Below, piece after piece: positions 24,109 through 34,658 of a DNA stretch of 64,000 bases (position 1 is its first letter; each line of letters starts with the position of its first letter). Below the pieces are notes generated by a model. The model ran no database searches. It was not told where the DNA came from and saw only the letters and a program-made list of their open reading frames with translations. Origin of the DNA: Siniperca chuatsi (taxonomy: Eukaryota; Chordata; Actinopteri; Centrarchiformes; Sinipercidae); NCBI RefSeq assembly GCF_020085105.1, contig NC_058057.1, positions 20,883,860 through 20,947,859 of the forward strand. Reading direction: 5' to 3'. Both the position numbers and the translations under genes were made by a program.

Positions 24109-27100
24109 TTAAAACTTCTATCTATCCATCATATCAGATGTATATATATATATATAGTGATTTATAGTAAGAGGCCAACATCAACAAGATGGTCGTGTCT
24201 AGATGGTAACCCTAGATTTGCGAAACTCTCACAAGATTTGTATGTGTTGTTTCTTCAGGGCTTTTTGCCAGAAAGCCTTTCACAAACACAGGACGTTCAC
24301 CCAGGAGACTGCGGTTTGTGTCCTGTGTGAAACCAAAAGTCAACATTGACTTATTATTTTAACCCTAACCATGATCTTTTCCTAAACCTAACCAAACTGC
24401 GACTGAAAATTGAAAAAAAAAAAAAAAAAATTATAATAATTTTTTAAATAAGTCAACTAAGTCTAAAAATAATAAGCGTTTGACTCATTTATCCACCACG
24501 ACCTCCTCCCTATGTGGACTTTTTCGCTCTTTATACTACGTCAAGTACTTTAAAGTAATTCAGACAGTTAATTAGTTCCCTCTGCGATCATTAAAGAATA
24601 TTTTGAAGCAGCTACTGGTATATCTGCCATTGCTAGCGCGTGCAGAGTCAAGCGCTACTGTGAGGAAACAAGTGCGCAGGTGCGAGAGTTTCACAAATCT
24701 AGAGTTACTATCTAGACACGACCCAACAAGATGACATTAGGGCTCCAACTAACAATTATTTTCATTATTGATTAATCTGCAGATTATCTTCTCGATTAAT
24801 TGCTTAATCTATAATAAAATACTGAAAAATGCCCATCACAAATTTCTCTAGCCCAAGGTGACGTCTTCATATTTCTTGTTCTGTCCAACCAACAGTCCAA
24901 AACCGATAGATATTCAATTTACATAGGACAGAGAAATGCAAATCCTGATGATTGGCATGTATGCTTCTAAAAACATACTTGCTGATTAATTTTCTGTCTA
25001 TCGATTACTCGACTAATAGATGACATAGTGATCTAACCCTAATTTCTGCTAGTTTATCATCAACAAAAGCTCATCCTTAACGTAATTATTCTTGGTTGAA
25101 GAATATTTAAATATTGATATATTCTGGTTGTGGCCAGTAAGTAGATTTAATTGAACTTTGATAAACAAATACAAAAACTGCATTGTTGCAGCAGCAGAAT
25201 TGTCAAAATTCACCAAGACTACATACAGATTATTGATTAATCTATATATTAATTAATCGGGAGGGTTAACAAATGAACCTGGTCTATAAAATGTTTCATG
25301 TTACCAGAGTCATCTTAAAACTGTTTAAGTTGAAAAGTAGTATTCCTTAAACATTGATAAGAAACTGACAGGGAAATCCTCAAGTTTTAGAAACCTGCTG
25401 GAAAAAAATAATAATGTAGTTTTGCTTGAAAAACTAGAAAGCACTCGGAGTGTGTATCTCCAACACGGCTGCACAATCTAACACAATTCAAAAAAATTAG
25501 AGATAAAGAAAAATTCTACTATTTTGCATCTGCAACTTGCTCAAAATACATGTAATGATAGTCAACTGTGGAATAAATGTGCCACCATTTTCTCATTCAA
25601 GTTCAGAGCAATAGTTCATGTAAAAAAATAAAAATAAAAAAAGGTAAATTGTTCGAAGATGCCTTATCTCAGTGTTAACAACTTCCTAGATCATTACCCA
25701 GATTCAGAATCACACCAACAAATAATCACATGTTCCTCGGCTTAACTGTGTGCACCAAATTTGACTAAAACCTGTCAGGTTTTTGGGATATCCTGCTAGC
25801 AGACTAAGCAACTAAAAAAATAACCACAGTGGCAGACATAAAGACAGATAATCAATAATCTGAAATGCCGCTGATTCATTTACTGTCGACTGACTGACTG
25901 ACCGTCAGCACTACATTCAACCACCTGATAACTACCAGTAGTCTAATGGTAAAAAGGCCATTAAACAGTGTAAAACAACTATTTGTAAGTTTTTATAAGT
26001 TACATTTTCATCACTAGAAGTTGCTGCGTTCTGTGGCCTTTTGGCCCACTCCTGAGCTTCCATCACCCTCCTCCAATGTGACCCACACCGACCCCCTCAC
26101 TGCTTTTCTGTCCCTCCTTCTCTGCAGGAGCACACAGGAATGGCCCTTCAAATTCATGACCGGGTCAAAGTCAAGAAACTCAAGTCATTCACATGGGGTG
26201 AGAGGTGGGCGGACGATAACAGCAGGTCCTGGATGAGGATTACACCGACTGAATTAAACAGCATGATGACCAACAAAGGCCTGGTGAAATGTAGGTTTAT
26301 AAAAAGGTACTTTTGGAGAGTGGCATTTTGATGATGTGCAGGACTGTTGTTTTCTGTAGTGGAATATTTGCCTTCTCCAGTATGCCCTGTGCTTTCTACA
26401 CTACACAGCTTTAATCATACTACCCCACTGAACTCAGCCACATTCATGGGTAATTTCAGGCTATTCATCAAACCCCATTTCTCATGTCTTTTGCCAAGTT
26501 AAATAACTGGCTTAATCATAATAACCCAAACCTCATTTTACACATTCCAAATTTACACGCAGAGGCTCGTGCAACAGCGTCTGACAGGCTCCAAACGTCA
26601 ACCACACGTCTGTATTCTAATCAGACTGTAAAGGCATAAGATGGCTGCCATAATCACATGACCAGAGCCAGGCAGGAGATCAGATTGTTGCCTGTAGTTC
26701 AACCTGTTTTTAGGCCAAACCATCACATCCTCCAATCACATCGGTTTCTGGCCTAATCCACGCTGTCACCAGGCTGAGACATCAAGTCCAACAACCAATC
26801 AAAGCCCATACAGCTCGGCTGATCATCTCCCTTCATACACATCCAACAAAGCAAGGCCTGATTTAAATATTAGCAATGAAACAGAATGGTGATGTGGTCA
26901 CAACACTGCCTCAGGCAGATGGGAGAAAAGGCAGAACTCGTGACCTGGTGTCATCTGACTCAGTTTGTCCAAGGATCACAACAAAAACCAAAGTAGCCGC
27001 AAGTGAGACAACATGCAGGTTAAGACAAGCCTTCAGCATGTTGGTGGGAGGGGGCGATGTGTCAACATCTGTAACAGATCCATGCTGTTAGTTAGCAACA

Positions 27101-30100
27101 TAATGCTAGAAAACATGGTCCTAAAAGGTGAACTATCAACCTAAATGTCACGAAACTGAAACTGTAACAAAAACCACTTGAACAAAATTCACTGCATATA
27201 TTACTCACAATGCACGCCTTGTGATTAGTCTGGCTGGCATGGTAACAGCTGCTCCTGTGGCCTGTTGCACAAGAACCACAAACCATGCAGGACAGGCAAA
27301 TCCACCAGGACAATGTGCCTCCTCGTATCATACACAGAGCCACTGAGAGGCGAGACTCCACTCCCTACATTAACCCTAGCATAAACAAACACATGACTGG
27401 TATTGATGGCATCTGCAATTACAGGTCTGGCAGCCGTTTTCATATTCATGGTTTCAGTGAATAAAAGAAAGGTTTAGAAAGTACACGTGGCTGATTTCCT
27501 GTGTCAACTAGGACTGTACACAATAAATTACAATACAATACAAAATGCACTTCAGACTTTGCTCCTATTGTGAAGATATCAAGTTTATCCTGTGCCATGC
27601 TTCGGTTTTATACGCAACACATTGTGTTATGTGTGTACATTTGGTGACACACAATACTCACAAAACATTTTAAAGGTGTGTGCGCAGTGACACGCGATAC
27701 TCAAGACATTTTAGAGGCGTGTGAGCATCAGCTGAAAACTAAGACTTGTTTTAACTCTAAAACACACACACTTCTTTATCAGGCAAGGTACTTAATGTCA
27801 TTAATCTTTGATAATTAAGATCCAAGACTGTATTCAAGCACTACTCTCTGGAGCAACTCCATATACAATTACTAGGCTATTTCTAAATATTACTCGCATA
27901 TCAAGCTTTTCTGGGTGAAATCACCCAAAAATCTGGAATAAAATGATACTACAAAACTAAAGCTACTCGACATTTTAATTTTTAAACTATTCTGGCTCTC
28001 TCCAACATTTTGTATTTAGTGAAATACTGTAATTCCATTACAGGGTTTGCCACAGTGTTTTACAGTGGAGATGGGCCACCTCTGTATGCTTTTATGAAAT
28101 AAAACAAATTTTCAGGTCAAAGGGCAGAGGTTCTGTTTCACACAGGTGTGGCTGTTGTTTAGGCAGTCATCTATGACTACATGGATCACAAGACGAGATG
28201 CGTCAGGATCTGGATGGCTTACCAACCCTGCTAAAAAAAACTGGGTGATATGGATAAAATTCTCGATCACGATATGTTATTTTATACCACAATATCATTA
28301 CATGTCGTGATTAATTTAATTTTCAAAAATCCATTTAAATGCTGTTGGACGGATAAGCTAACCACACAGGAATGTCTGTTTTTGGCTAATCCAGTAATTT
28401 AAATAAGGTAGTTCATCTCATTGATCTGCAACATTGTGTTCAAATGTCTAACACGCCCTGACAAATTAAAGTGGCAGCATAAATGGTACAGCAAAATCAC
28501 TGATGGGTCTCTTTATAAAATTCTGTACAACTTCCAACCTTACTAAGACCTAAGTTATTTTACATATTTTCCATACTAGTGTAGCAAAACTTTACTGCGT
28601 GAGAATTTTATCAGCATCTCATTTGGGGTTGAAGAACAAACTGAGCTGCACGACATATAAATCACAAGAGCCAATGACTTATTCTGTGAAGGTTCACTGA
28701 TGTCAAACTACCTTTATAAACAAAGCTAACTGTACTCAAACATGTTCTGGTGCCTTCTTAGCTACATGGTATTAAAGTTGTTAAGCACATCAGGCACCAT
28801 GAAAAACAGGTGTCCAATTACCTGAGTGCAACCATTATCAGTTCGTCATAAAACCTAAGCGGACACGCTAGCGGAGCTGCTCCCTTCATTCTATTCATAC
28901 CTGACCATGACACATTACATAACTGCTCCAGGTGCCCAGTGGAAGAGCTGGTAGCTTCCGCTTACCCGCTACCGATGGCCGTCTCACATTCTCTGTATGA
29001 AAGCCTACACTTCTGTCAGGCTGGTCGAGTATGTAGAAGACCTTCTTGCACTAGTAACAGTGGAAACACCAATAAATCAGAAGCTCCAGCGGATGGATGC
29101 AACCACTGTTTTGTCAATCGACTAATTCTATGAGCTCTATATTCAAGTCAACATATGACATAATGCATACTATACATCAAACCTTTGGTGCTCACTTTGT
29201 GACTAGACGTTCAGTCTCTTATCTCACCAACTAAGACATTTCTACAGACAACAGACCCACTAACTAGGATTGTAAACCTATTCTATGTCTGCCACACTGT
29301 ATCCACCATTAGCTGAAGATTTAAGATTTTATTTACATGCTTGGATGCAAGGCTGAATGATACATTGTTTTTATATCGAAATCCTAAATTTTAAAAAGTG
29401 CAATTTTTAAATTGCAAGAGCCGTAATTTTTTAATATAACTTACACAATTGACAGTGTCTTAACAAGCTGTGGCATGTGAAAGTTTAAACTGGCTGCTGT
29501 TGATGCAATTAGATATTTCCTCAAAATCGTTCAGCCCTATTGGTGTATGTGCAGATTTTAAAGTTACATGCTTAGATATGCAGAGATGGAAGCAACTGTC
29601 TGACTGAGGGACGCAAACAGCTCTCAGGACATACAGATTTCTGCTTATAGGTTCGGTAAAGTGTGCTGAAATCGGGTTTGAGTCTCTCTTGTGGCTCTGC
29701 AATGGAGCTCATGGTTGCTTGAGGTAAAAGTAACCGTGATCGAGACAGAAAGACCTGAGGTCTGTTGGAGGGCACCAGCAGAAAAGCTCTTTTCTATCTT
29801 ATTATCACTCATGCATATTCTAAAATGTGACACTAATGTTTCCTTAATGTCTTTCTGCATTTACATTCTGGTTATCTGACTGGAGGTAAGGCGTCGTGTT
29901 GTGCAGCCTGTGCATCAACCAAGTCGTGCAGGGTGTTTTTCTCGCTGGTATGCGATGCAGCTATAAGATGCAGCTATACGTCATTCATTTAGTGGCCTGT
30001 AGAGAGAAGATGGCTCTAATCACTGGCTGCAACACATGAAAACATCCTTCCTGACACGAAGGCTTGTCCGAGATGCAGGCGCGGCTACCGCTTCTCCACA

Positions 30101-31070
30101 CATGGACAACAAGCCTCTATACCTTTTTGCTCTGCATCCTCATGAATGCAGTGCAAATGTAAACGGTCTCTCTTTACTGAAATGACCTAGATGTGTAATT
30201 TGTAAAACCTGATCACGAGCGGACTCCCCGTGGTGTGAAGTGAACCGCCGGGGGAAACGACTCGGTGCCACTATCCACCGAGCACAGAAAGCTTTGTATT
30301 AACCGGAAAAAAATAATAAACATGCAACAAATAAAGCCTTTGTAGCGGGATAAAGCTTTGGTCTAAATATAGATGTCGTGTCACCGTTTCCCTATGGCCG
30401 CGTACACACAGGATGGGGGATACCCTGCAATGCACTACTAACGCTGATGCCGAGGAACAATCGTTGCACTATTACTATGCTACAGAATGACGGAAAACTG
30501 CTGTGCATAAAACATAAACTTAAAACATAAATGTAGTTGTTCCACAAGGCAGAACACAGTCTCTTTGAAGTAATATCAACCTCCACAGTATAACCTTACC
30601 AATCGATTAAATACCATTAAATAAGCAGAATGTGATGAATAACGTTAAGACAACTTTTCAACAACAGTGAAACGTTTTTCGCCGTTGGACAAATCCCCCC
30701 AGCATTACGCACCACATTGTGATATCTCGGCGAGTCTTCCTGCAAAAAAACAGAACAAAAAGTACAATTGTAGCCATAATTGTTCAGCAAATCTTACTAT
30801 TTCGCTGAAGTCACGACAAAGTAAAATAATTTAGCAGATTAGCAAAGCTCTGAAGAAGCAAGAAAGGTTAGTGTTGCTTATCAATTAACAAGAATCCCAG
30901 CAAGAAATACTTATCAGACAGAAAAGCAAAACTAGCCAGCTTACTGGTAGCTAACGCTAGCTGAGCCGTTAGTTCAGCTAAATCGCAAGCTAGCAAAATA
31001 ACATCCTTAAAAAGCTCAAAGTGGCCATACTCACGTCACTATCGACTTCGATATCATCGTTATCACTCAT
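19051..31070 (-). CDS. max: Protein max (Myc-associated factor X), complete
   Basis: Nuclear bHLH-leucine-zipper factor. It dimerises with Myc, Mxd and Mnt proteins and binds CACGTG E-boxes. Exons in transcript order: 31070-31035 ([12 protein letters not shown]), optional 30739-30713, 23833-23726 (basic region and helix 1, [14 protein letters not shown], ending LQGEK), 21674-21551 (helix 2 and zipper, [15 protein letters not shown] ... NALLEQQ), 19238-19051 (VRALEK ... RKKLRVEAS, stop TAG). Phases agree throughout. The form without the optional exon is 151 residues and with it 160, the two classic vertebrate Max lengths. DNA-contacting His, Glu and Arg of the basic region are intact. The C-terminal tail keeps the acidic serine cluster and the KKLR nuclear-localisation-like signal. 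Introns of about 7 kb (optional exon to bHLH exon) and 2 kb are full of transposon remnants. Very secure identification. Confidence 0.97.
19892..20566 (+). mobile_element. Non-autonomous PIF/Harbinger-type DNA transposon, 675 bp
   Basis: Ends are inverted: left 'gggctgtataacagaaactt' continuing 'cctatctta'. The right end read in reverse is 'gggccgtattacagaaactt' followed by 'cctaactt'. The sequence cag stands directly outside both ends (19889-19891, 20567-20569), fitting a 3-bp target duplication of the CWG type reported for some fish Harbingers. The interior encodes a Myb/SANT-like frame, the accessory protein type carried by this superfamily. No transposase frame is present, so the element is non-autonomous or internally deleted. 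Confidence 0.7.
20117..20338 (+). pseudogene. Myb/SANT-like DNA-binding fragment of a Harbinger element
   Basis: Seventy-four codons including the stop, opening after an in-frame TAA with no ATG. Recognisable blocks are [49 protein letters not shown] and DAIKKNK, the pattern of Myb/SANT-like domains found in Harbinger accessory proteins (known from the family). The frame is uninterrupted through the domain but lacks a start and the rest of the protein. I read it as a decayed fragment within a non-autonomous element, not a host gene. Confidence 0.65.
20912..20967. repeat. Compound (CT)n(TA)n microsatellite
   Basis: About 30 bases of CT directly followed by about 26 bases of TA in a max intron. 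Confidence 0.95.
22155..23078 (+). mobile_element. MITE-like element with inverted ends, interrupted by a second element
   Basis: Left end 'attagggctgggtatca' and right end, in reverse, 'attagagctgggtacca' form matching inverted termini about 0.9 kb apart. The 22345-22685 hAT-like copy lies inside it, which explains its length. An internal block 'gacgagatgcgtcagga' recurs at 28193-28209 in another copy. No target duplication was clear. Confidence 0.55.
22345..22685 (+). mobile_element. hAT-like non-autonomous element (copy 2), nested
   Basis: Family blocks 'gattattttcacaattaatt', 'tggtttggtctataa', 'agtccaaaacccaaagatat' and 'tcaactagtcgtctcagctc' are present in the order seen at 24738-25041. 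Confidence 0.6.
24000..24058. repeat. Perfect 24-bp inverted repeat with 11-nt spacer
   Basis: Left arm 24000-24023 (starting gtaattatcatgtaaacc) and right arm 24035-24058 are exact reverse complements, separated by 11 A/T-rich bases. It is followed immediately by CA and TA microsatellite tracts. Arms this exact suggest recent origin or conversion. Confidence 0.9.
24057..24105. repeat. Compound (CA)n(TA)n microsatellite
   Basis: CA tract running into a TA tract, immediately right of the hairpin. A further short TA run lies at about 24141-24156. Confidence 0.9.
24191..24723. mobile_element. Complete non-autonomous DNA transposon, 533 bp, with 9-bp target duplication
   Basis: Left end 'ggtcgtgtctag' and right end 'ctagacacgacc' are inverted. 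The inverted match continues for about 40 bp with three mismatches. The 9-mer caacaagat flanks both sides exactly (24182-24190 and 24724-24732), a textbook target-site duplication. No transposase frame is present. A duplication of 8-9 bp fits the hAT, Merlin or Mutator superfamilies; which one is not decided. Confidence 0.88.
24738..25041 (+). mobile_element. hAT-like non-autonomous element (copy 3)
   Basis: Starts 'agggctccaactaacaatta', with 'ttattgattaatctgcagat' and 'cagtccaaaaccgatagata', and ends 'ctcgactaatagatgacat' before 'aaccct'. It is the most complete copy in the window and begins only about 5 bp beyond the target duplication of the 24191-24723 element. Confidence 0.65.
28040..28330. 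repeat. MITE fragments
   Basis: 28040-28230 shares 'gacgagatgcgtcagga' and a 'ttacagggtttgccacagtg'-type block with the element at 22155-23078. The following 'gggtgatatggataaaattc' with 'cgatcacgatatg' resembles another common fish element beginning 'gggcgatatgg'. Boundaries are approximate. Confidence 0.5.
29350..29538. mobile_element. Short MITE, about 190 bp
   Basis: Left end 'aggctgaatgata' and right end, in reverse, 'agggctgaacgat' are inverted, enclosing AT-rich sequence. No certain target duplication. Confidence 0.5.
30713..30739 (-). CDS. max: max alternative 27-nt exon
   Basis: On the - strand a T-rich tract ending TTTGCAG precedes 27 bases coding EDSPRYHNV, followed by GTGCGT as donor. 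Length is a multiple of three and both flanking exons end or start at phase 0, so inclusion keeps frame. It sits between the [12 protein letters not shown] exon and the [10 protein letters not shown] exon. That is exactly where mammalian MAX has its optional 9-residue exon EEQPRFQSA, and the E-[ED]-x-P-R-[FY] core is shared. In mammals this exon distinguishes the 160- from the 151-residue isoform. Usage here is inferred, not shown. Confidence 0.8.
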
Positions 31071-31214
31071 TCTTCGATATAATAGTCTAGTTTAAAGGGA
31101 CGGGTGGCTAAAAAAACAACATGAATCAGTTTAGCACCGAGCGGCGCTCCGACAGACAGACTGCTAAATGCTCACGTTCTGTTTGGACAGAACCGAGGGC
31201 GACTCTACCGTCTC

Positions 31215-31220
31215 CACGTG
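31215..31220. promoter_or_regulatory. E-box CACGTG upstream of max
   Basis: Canonical palindromic Myc/Max/USF site about 145 bases upstream of the max initiation codon. Possible self-regulation is inference only. Confidence 0.5.
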
Positions 31221-31227
31221 ACTACAC

Positions 31228-31342
<115 letters not shown>

Positions 31343-31377
31343 ACCGCTACGCAGCACGCATGCGCAACATCCCGGAT

Positions 31378-31638
31378 GCATATGGGAATTGTAGTTGCTC
31401 AGGCAGTTTTTATGTGTGTCATTAAAAACCCTTACATTATTGAAGAATCATTTTATGTAGACAAATTTAACAAGAGATATTTTCCAAGCGATGAGTGGTG
31501 GAAACATTATTACGTTGCTTGAATATCATTAAAATAGCAAGCAATGCTTATTCGTAAACTACAATGCCCAGGAGTCATTTAGCTTGCTTGCGACGTCACA
31601 GCATAATTTCTCGTCAGAAGCATTATGGGAATAGTAGT
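31378..31638. promoter_or_regulatory. Cluster of three ZNF143/Staf-like sites
   Basis: ACTACAATTCCCATATGC (reverse of 31378-31395), ACTACAATGCCCAGGA (31558-31573) and ACTACTATTCCCATAATGC (reverse of 31620-31638) all resemble the ACTACAATTCCCAGAATGC consensus known for ZNF143. Three within 260 bp are unlikely by chance. Confidence 0.6.
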
Positions 31639-31921
31639 TGGAGTCATATTTGTATGTCAGAGTAACCAAACAGGGCCATGGCTGAGACACGTGGATTTTA
31701 AGAATACACTTAAGAAACACAAACTCACACGCACACACACTCAGGTCCAGTTACAACAGCCTACAAATATTAATACTATTCAGGTGATTTCTTCCTCTTA
31801 TCACTTAAAGTGCAGCCCTATTTACTGATATTTCTTTTTTCTTTTCTTTTTTGTTTATATTTGTATTTCTTTTTCACTCACAGTCTAAATCCATATAACT
31901 GTACTGCTATAATAACGGTTG

Positions 31922-32205
31922 TTGAGCTGAAACGATTATTAAATTAATTGGTAAGTCCAGCACAGAAAATTCATCTGCAAATATTTTGATAATCCATTAA
32001 TCGTTTAAGTAATTTTTTTATTTATTAACTAGTTCCAGCTAGTAAAATGTGGATATTTTGTGTTTTTCGTAGTCTTCCATGATAGTAAACTGAATATCTT
32101 TGGGTTGTGGACTGTTGGCCAGACAAAACAAGCACAAGCACTTGGATATTTTAATGGACTATTTACTGTTGTTTCATTGACCAAAGAATCAAGAAAATGA
32201 TCACA
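31922..32205 (-). mobile_element. hAT-like non-autonomous element (copy 4)
   Basis: Reverse-oriented copy with 'gagctgaaacgattattaaa', 'tgaatatctttgggttgtgg' and 'actgttggccagacaaaaca'. Confidence 0.55.
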
Positions 32206-34194
32206 CACTTATTGATGCTTGTAGCCATTATGATGCAACTTACTTTCCACAACACATACCTTTAAGATTATCTTATAAACATGTAATGGTGGTGCTGGTC
32301 GCTGTGAATAATCTGCTCTGCTGCTTCCTTTTTCACGAAATTGTGCTGCAGATAAGGATTTTACACTGTGGATTATTTTGTGCTGCAGCAGTGGGTCAGT
32401 AAATGTGTACAAAACAAGCTCATCCATTCACCCAGCAGGTCAAGAGGCCACAGCAGCTGCGGGCGACACCCTGCCCTCTATCGCCTTCCCTGCAGACACA
32501 GGGCTTTAGACCTACACTGGCCTTGATCCTACCATCTTTTCCTCCACATTCTAGCAAATCCGGATCATCCCCCTTTCTGTCTTACCTCTATGTCTAGTCT
32601 TCCTGCCAATTTTACCCCCCATCTACCATTTTATAAAATTGTTCTGTATGTCCCGCAGCAGCAGAGCCAGGGTCCGTAACACTATAGCATATGTAAAGGA
32701 TGACAACATCGGGCTTTAATAATGCATCCGCTGCAGTGAAGCTTCTCTGTCTTCATGGATGACAGCAAGAAAGCATCTAGCCATAGTTGTGCACTAAAAG
32801 CACATTTAAATTAGCTCTAGGGATGGGTAATGTTACAGAAAAAAATATGATAATGAGGTAGAGCTCACAGAAACCGAGATTTTTCTCATCTGCCTTCTCG
32901 CCACTCCCTTAATGCTATTCCCCCAAGGCCTGAGCTGAGTTATGTGTTTTAGCACCATTTCAGCCCATAATATTCAGGCTGCAAGGAGCTCAGACATTGA
33001 TTAGCTGTGGCTGGGGCTTTAGGAGAAAAAAGTTGTAAAAATCCAGGTATTTGAAGCACTGGGCTGTAATTATAGGTAGAAAGGCAGTGTCCTTACAGGG
33101 CCCGCCTGTTAAACTATTAAAATGCCCTCCTTTTGTCCCCTTCCAGCATATTGCAGATTACACTGGAAGGGCCCCAGTATGCAGTCACCATTAGAGATTT
33201 TTTTTGTTCTTTCCATTGTTGTCAGTGCATGACTTATGGGGCTGTTAGATGTACCATTAGATTAACGGCAGAGTGGTTTCTCTCTACACATAAAGTGCCT
33301 TGGATGAGCATAATGTAGTTTCAAATGCAGTTCATGCTATTTTGTCGATGAACTGTGCAGTGTTAACATTTGAAAAGACATTACGTCTACCATAAGAAAA
33401 TCATTTACAGTAATGATACTTAGAGAAATTAAGTACATTCTCAGTAAATAAAATGTACATTTTTAAAAGGAATTACTCTACATTATTTCAAATACTTGTG
33501 TGTAAGTTACACATTTGTTCCTACTGATGTTTGTATGATCTTTGAGGAAATGGGCATTGCAAATTCATGTTTGATGTGAATTAGTAACTGATTAGATAAT
33601 GACCACTTTATTTTACAATGTAACAATGCTGAACATTTACAATGTTGTGATAAACTTGATGCATGAATTTGATACAGATGTCATTTTGTATGCTGTGTGA
33701 GATTTACAGCCCCAAATTAAAAGGATTGGATCATCAAAATACTGTCATACTGTGGTGTAGCTTTGATGTGCTGAGCTTTCCTCAAGAACTACATGCTTCA
33801 AGAACGCTACACACGACGTGTTAGTGTGGAACAGAGCTGGATTAGTTACTCCACCTAATATTTATTCCCATGTTGCACTGGATGATGACAGACCCAGGGT
33901 TTACTGGCTCACTGGGGTATAGACTCATTTACATATTTAACTTTCAAGCAACCTCTTTGTGACTCATCATGATTATTCACCAACAAGTCAATCAGAATGT
34001 AGTCAGTGCAGTAATTCCACTATAGATCTCTTTGAGAGATGGTGGTGACTTTTTAGTAGATGTCAATCACTGCTCCACCTCCCTCACTCCCTGACAACAC
34101 TCCCTCCTGCCTCCTACATCCTGTCATTGCCATTGCTCTTTTCTTTGCTTAGGTTTCTTTCTGTTTGGGCGACATTTGATATCTTGGTCTACTG
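32206..34194. other. Intergenic sequence, no gene recognised
   Basis: AT-rich, with no exon or RNA gene recognised. Short open stretches are within random expectation. It could hold regulatory sequence of max or slc10a1, but nothing specific is visible. Confidence 0.55.
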
Positions 34195-34658
34195 CAGTGA
34201 TTACCAACCTTTTGTTTGTCTGATGTACCCCGAGAAGCTCAAGTACCCCTTCGTCGACACCACCTGTCAAGTTCCAAATGTGTTCATTTGAATTTACTTT
34301 AAACATACAAGACATAGTCAATGTTTGGGTTTAGTTTCTTTTTTTTGGTAGGTTTGGTCAAGTTTGCATTTGCTCTACTATTACTTGGAGAGGCAGAAGC
34401 TGGATGCTTCTACCACTTATCCACATCTTTTAGTAATCTATTTGAACTTTTCTGTTGGCTACTTTTCACACACTTTTCACTCGTAACGACAGGAGATGAT
34501 GTTCAGGTGTTGCAGCTGACTCACACATTGTGACAAAAGATAAGCCTCACACCAATTTATAACCCTGTTTTTGTGTTTATTTTCCTCCTTTTCAAATCAT
34601 CTGAGCTACTCCACAATCTTTTCACATATATAAAATTACTTCTGGTTGGGCATCACTG
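34195..34658 (+). mobile_element. hAT-like MITE, 464 bp
   Basis: Starts 'cagtgattaccaacctttt' and ends with the inverted 'ggttgggcatcactg'. The flanking 8-mers gtctactg and atctagtg agree at 6 of 8 positions, compatible with a decayed 8-bp hAT duplication. Shares 'taggtttggtcaagtttgca' with 13892-14125. Confidence 0.65.

Larger units (their letters stand above)
23834..30712 (-). other. max intron 2, about 6.9 kb
   Basis: Long intron between the optional exon and the first bHLH exon. Contains a perfect hairpin (24000-24058), a 533-bp transposon (24191-24723), a hAT-like copy, further MITE fragments (28040-28330, 29350-29538) and unassigned AT-rich sequence. The part 25042-28039 shows no recognised gene. 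A small + strand open stretch near 26120-26330 is discussed among the findings. The part 29539-30712 shows nothing specific. Confidence 0.65.
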
